Translations under genes and position numbers: made by a program | Part shown: positions 7,725-10,113 of the stretch, one piece after another | Numbering within the stretch: position 1 is the stretch's first letter | Layout of the letters: every line of letters begins with the position of its first letter | NCBI GenBank assembly: GCA_947462175.1 | Contig: CANHOE010000068.1 | Span: 1 to 10,113, forward strand | Direction of reading: 5' to 3' | Length of the DNA: 10,113 bases | DNA from: Burkholderiales bacterium | Lineage (GTDB): Bacteria > Pseudomonadota > Gammaproteobacteria > Burkholderiales > Burkholderiaceae_C | Notes under the pieces: model-generated | Databases searched by the model: none | The model's input: the letters and a program-made list of their open reading frames with translations, nothing else | What the model was told of the DNA's origin: nothing

Positions 7725-9197
7725 ATGAACTGGCCCGCCACTTACCCCCAAATCTTCCTGTTGGCAGCTGCGTGTGCGATCGCACTGATCGATCTGTGGG
7801 TCACCGATCCGCTGCGCCGCCTCACTTACTGGTTGACGCAGGGCGCGCTGGCCGTCGTCGCGCTGATCTACCTTTACCAGTACGACCAAGGCCTGTCGGT
7901 GTATGCGATGCAGCGCATGGTGGTCGCCGACCCCATGGGCAACCTGTTGGCGTTCTTTTCAGCGGTTGCGGTGATGATTTCGCTGGCCTACGCGCGTCCG
8001 TATGCCGCCAGCCGCGATCTCCTGAAGGGCGAGCTGTTCACGCTGAGCCTTTTCTCGCTGCTCGGCATTTGCGTGATGGTGTCGGCGAACAACTTCCTGG
8101 TCGTCTACCTCGGGCTCGAACTGATGAGCCTGTCGCTGTATGCGTTGACCGCGATGCGGCGCGACAGCCTCAACGCCACCGAGGCAGCAATGAAGTACTT
8201 CGTACTCGGTGCGCTGGCCAGCGGCTTCCTCTTGTACGGGCTGTCGATGATGTACGGCGCCACCGGTTCGCTGGAGATCGGCGAAGTCTTCAAGGCCATC
8301 AGTACCGGACAGGTCAACAAGGCCGTGCTGGTTTTCGGCCTGGTTTTCGTGGTGTCTGGCCTGGCATTCAAGCTGGGCGCGGTGCCGTTCCACATGTGGG
8401 TTCCCGATGTCTACCATGGCGCTCCGACCGCGATCACGCTGCTCATCGGTGGCGCACCGAAGCTGGCGGCCTTCGCGATCACGATCCGGCTGCTGGTCGA
8501 AGGGATGTCGGGCATGGCCGAGAGCTGGCAGCAGATGATGATCGTGCTGGCTGTCGGCTCGATGGCCATCGGCAATCTGGCAGCGATCGCACAACGCAAC
8601 CTCAAGCGGATGCTGGCTTACTCCACGATCGCCAACATGGGCTTCATGCTGCTCGGGCTCACGCCCACGGTGATCGGCGCGAACACCTTGTCGGCAGCCA
8701 ACGGCTACAGCTCGGCGATGTTCTACATCGTCAGCTATGTGATGACCACGCTGGGCACCTTCGGCATCATTTTGCTGCTGTCTCGGCAAGGCTTCGAGTC
8801 GGAGAACATCGATGATCTGAAGGGCCTGGCCAGGCGCAGCCCGTGGTATGCCGCCGTGATGGCGGTCTTCATGTTCTCACTGGCGGGCGTGCCACCTACC
8901 GTGGGCTTCTATGCGAAGTTCAGCGTGCTGCAAGCGATTGTCTCGACCAACGTTCCTGGCTATATCGTGCTGGCTGTGGCCGCAGTCGTGTTTTCGCTGA
9001 TCGGGGCCTTCTATTACCTGCGGCTGGTGAAGGTGATGTACTTCGACGAACCGGTCGAAACCGCGCCCATCGTGGCCAGTGGCGAGGTCCGTGCATTGCT
9101 GTCGCTGAACGGTGCGGCGGTGTTGATCTTCGGCTTGTTGCCCGGCGGATTGATGGCGGTATGCGTCAATGCGATCGGCAAGGCGCTGTCCACCTGA
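7725..9197 (+). CDS. nuoN: NADH-quinone oxidoreductase subunit N (antiporter-like subunit)
   Basis: A 490-residue NuoN/ND2-family protein, the antiporter-like subunit closest to NuoK, with 14 helices expected. Conserved charged residues are E132 (YLGLELMSLSLYAL), K157 (EAAMKYFVLGALASGFLLYG), K216 (FKLGAVPFHMWVPDVYHGAPT) and K246 (GGAPKLAAFAITIRLL), all one less than E. coli Glu133, Lys158, Lys217 and Lys247. The block NLKRMLAYSTIANMGFMLLG is also typical. An in-frame ATG exists upstream at 7623, inside nuoM, but the start at 7725 is preferred: it gives MNWPATYPQIFLLAAACAIALIDL, the normal N-terminus beginning with the first helix, and lies 8 bp after the nuoM stop. No Shine-Dalgarno sequence is visible. 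It is the last nuo gene of the operon. Confidence 0.97.
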   Translation: MNWPATYPQIFLLAAACAIALIDLWVTDPLRRLTYWLTQGALAVVALIYLYQYDQGLSVYAMQRMVVADPMGNLLAFFSAVAVMISLAYARPYAASRDLLKGELFTLSLFSLLGICVMVSANNFLVVYLGLELMSLSLYALTAMRRDSLNATEAAMKYFVLGALASGFLLYGLSMMYGATGSLEIGEVFKAISTGQVNKAVLVFGLVFVVSGLAFKLGAVPFHMWVPDVYHGAPTAITLLIGGAPKLAAFAITIRLLVEGMSGMAESWQQMMIVLAVGSMAIGNLAAIAQRNLKRMLAYSTIANMGFMLLGLTPTVIGANTLSAANGYSSAMFYIVSYVMTTLGTFGIILLLSRQGFESENIDDLKGLARRSPWYAAVMAVFMFSLAGVPPTVGFYAKFSVLQAIVSTNVPGYIVLAVAAVVFSLIGAFYYLRLVKVMYFDEPVETAPIVASGEVRALLSLNGAAVLIFGLLPGGLMAVCVNAIGKALST

Positions 9198-9207
9198 GCC
9201 CACCTTG

Positions 9208-9804
9208 GTGATCGATCCCGACGCTCACCTGCGTGAAGATCGGCTCGAATCGGAGCAGGCCTACCTCGGCAGCTTCCTGGATGTGCGCCGCGATCTGGTC
9301 CGTTTGCCGTCGGGCGCCAAGGCCAGCCGCGAGTACATCGTTCACCCTGGCGCAGTGATGATCGTTCCGCTGCTCGACGACGGCCGGTTGGTCATCGAGC
9401 GGCAGTACCGCTATCCGGTGGCTCAGGTGATGGTGGAGTTTCCTGCGGGCAAACTGGAGGCTGGCGAGCCGCCGCTGGCCTGTGCCATCCGCGAACTCGC
9501 CGAAGAAACTGGCTACCGTGCATCGGAATGGGCGCGTGCCGGCATCACGCACAACGCCATCGCCTACTCCACTGAAGGAATTGAGATCTGGTTCGCGCGC
9601 GGGCTGACCGTCGGTGTCAAGAAGCTCGACGAGGGTGAGTTTCTCGACGTCAGCACCGCCACGCTGGAAGAGCTTGAAGAGGCCGCACGCGTCGGCGCGT
9701 TGACCGACGTGAAGACTTTGGTGGGCCTGCTCTGGCTGCGGCACTGGCGCGAGGGTCGCTGGGCACTGGAGTGGACGTCGCCGTCGCCGATAATGCCGGC
9801 ATGA
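9208..9804 (+). CDS. NUDIX hydrolase, ADP-ribose pyrophosphatase-like
   Basis: A cytoplasmic NUDIX hydrolase of about 198 residues. From the GTG start the NUDIX box GX5EX7REUXEEXGU is perfect at residues 81-103 (G81, E87, R95-E96, E99-E100, G102), which binds the metal and cleaves a diphosphate bond in nucleoside diphosphate-X compounds. The N-terminal ASREYIVHPGAVMIVPLLDDGRLVIERQYRYP segment and YSTEGIEIWFA (E123, at the position of the catalytic Glu of NudF) put it with ADP-ribose/sugar-nucleotide pyrophosphatases. The substrate remains unproved. Start choice is uncertain: TTG 9205 and GTG 9208 lie just after the nuoN stop, while ATG 9169 is in frame but would overlap nuoN by 29 bp and add 13 residues (MRSARRCPPEPTL) unlike the family. 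None has a strong Shine-Dalgarno sequence. No terminator separates it from nuoN, so co-transcription is likely. Confidence 0.9.
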   Translation: MIDPDAHLREDRLESEQAYLGSFLDVRRDLVRLPSGAKASREYIVHPGAVMIVPLLDDGRLVIERQYRYPVAQVMVEFPAGKLEAGEPPLACAIRELAEETGYRASEWARAGITHNAIAYSTEGIEIWFARGLTVGVKKLDEGEFLDVSTATLEELEEAARVGALTDVKTLVGLLWLRHWREGRWALEWTSPSPIMPA

Positions 9805-10113
9805 AGGTTCTGAATCTGCGCTGTTCGTTCGGCCATCATTTCGAGGGCTGGTTCGCTTCGCAGGACGCGTTCCAGAGTCAGCTGGACGACGCTCAACTCG
9901 AATGCCCGATGTGTGGCGACAAGTCGGTGCAACGGCTGCCATCGGCGCCACATGTGGTGACCTCCTCCTCCCGTGCACTGGCTTCTGCCTCCGAGTCGGC
10001 GATGTCATCGCGAGGGGCGGCCGCAGCGGGTCTGCCGGCTGTACCCACGGCAATGCCCGCACCGCCGACTGCTCCCTCTGGCGTTGATCCGGTGGCGTTC
10101 CAATCGGCCATGA
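9801..10113 (+). CDS. DUF1178-family protein, N-terminal part (3' end outside window)
   Basis: The frame starts at ATG 9801, overlapping the NUDIX stop as ATGA, and stays open for 104 codons to the window end. The N-terminus MKVLNLRCSFGHHFEGWFAS, then a segment ending in LECPMCGDKSVQRLPSAPHV, matches the DUF1178 family of small proteobacterial proteins of unknown function. C8, H12 or H13, C35 and C38 could form a zinc ribbon; this is inferred from spacing. Residues 54-95 are a Ser/Ala/Pro-rich, low-complexity linker, and FQSAM at the end may begin the conserved C-terminal region. No Shine-Dalgarno sequence is seen, so translation probably depends on the upstream gene. In related bacteria I recall a NUDIX gene next to a DUF1178 gene downstream of nuoN. 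Confidence 0.82.
   Translation, partial: MKVLNLRCSFGHHFEGWFASQDAFQSQLDDAQLECPMCGDKSVQRLPSAPHVVTSSSRALASASESAMSSRGAAAAGLPAVPTAMPAPPTAPSGVDPVAFQSAM

Noticed and set aside
7772..8815. A 347-codon plus-strand open frame inside nuoN
   Set aside because: Off-frame shadow of nuoN with Arg/His-rich composition and no family resemblance.
1..10113. Search for a hidden novel system (defence genes, mobile elements, CRISPR, RNA genes)
   Set aside because: Over 97% of the window is covered by conserved nuo genes and two common downstream genes in one orientation. The gaps are too short to hold another system and contain no repeats, att-like sites or RNA-like structures that I could see.

Overview
The window is the 3' half of a respiratory complex I (type-1 NADH:ubiquinone oxidoreductase, NDH-1) operon and the two genes that follow it. 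All genes are on the + strand. The high GC content, strong G/C bias at third codon positions, the gene order and the wording of the proteins point to a betaproteobacterium, probably a member of Burkholderiales or a near relative. Telling wordings include the NuoH segment [21 protein letters not shown]-like at residues 230-250, the NuoJ tail ending in DRVRLVKM, and the histidine-rich NuoL loop. I cannot assign a genus from sequence alone.

Layout: 1-1404 is the C-terminal part of nuoG, cut by the window start. It is followed by nuoH (1413-2510), nuoI (2520-3017), an 86-bp spacer that contains a 26-codon ORF, nuoJ (3104-3751), nuoK (3748-4074), nuoL (4114-6201), nuoM (6241-7716) and nuoN (7725-9197). 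A NUDIX hydrolase gene (about 9208-9804) starts at the nuoN stop. A DUF1178-type zinc-ribbon gene overlaps the NUDIX stop by four bases (9801) and runs off the window end. No gap exceeds 86 bp, and I see no terminator, promoter, RNA gene, mobile element or CRISPR array.

Function: NuoG and NuoI carry electrons through iron-sulfur clusters in the peripheral arm towards the quinone site roofed by NuoH. NuoH, J, K, L, M and N form the membrane arm, in which three antiporter-like subunits (L, M, N) and the H/J/K section move protons. The charged residues needed for this are visible in K, L, M and N, so the complex looks intact and proton-pumping. The trailing NUDIX and DUF1178 genes are probably co-transcribed, but nothing in the sequence shows a role in complex I.

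I do not see a previously undescribed system here. The points most worth a second look are the small ORF bridging nuoI and nuoJ, the internally duplicated His-rich loop in NuoL, the alternation of genes with and without Shine-Dalgarno sequences, and the tight coupling of the NUDIX and DUF1178 genes to the operon end.
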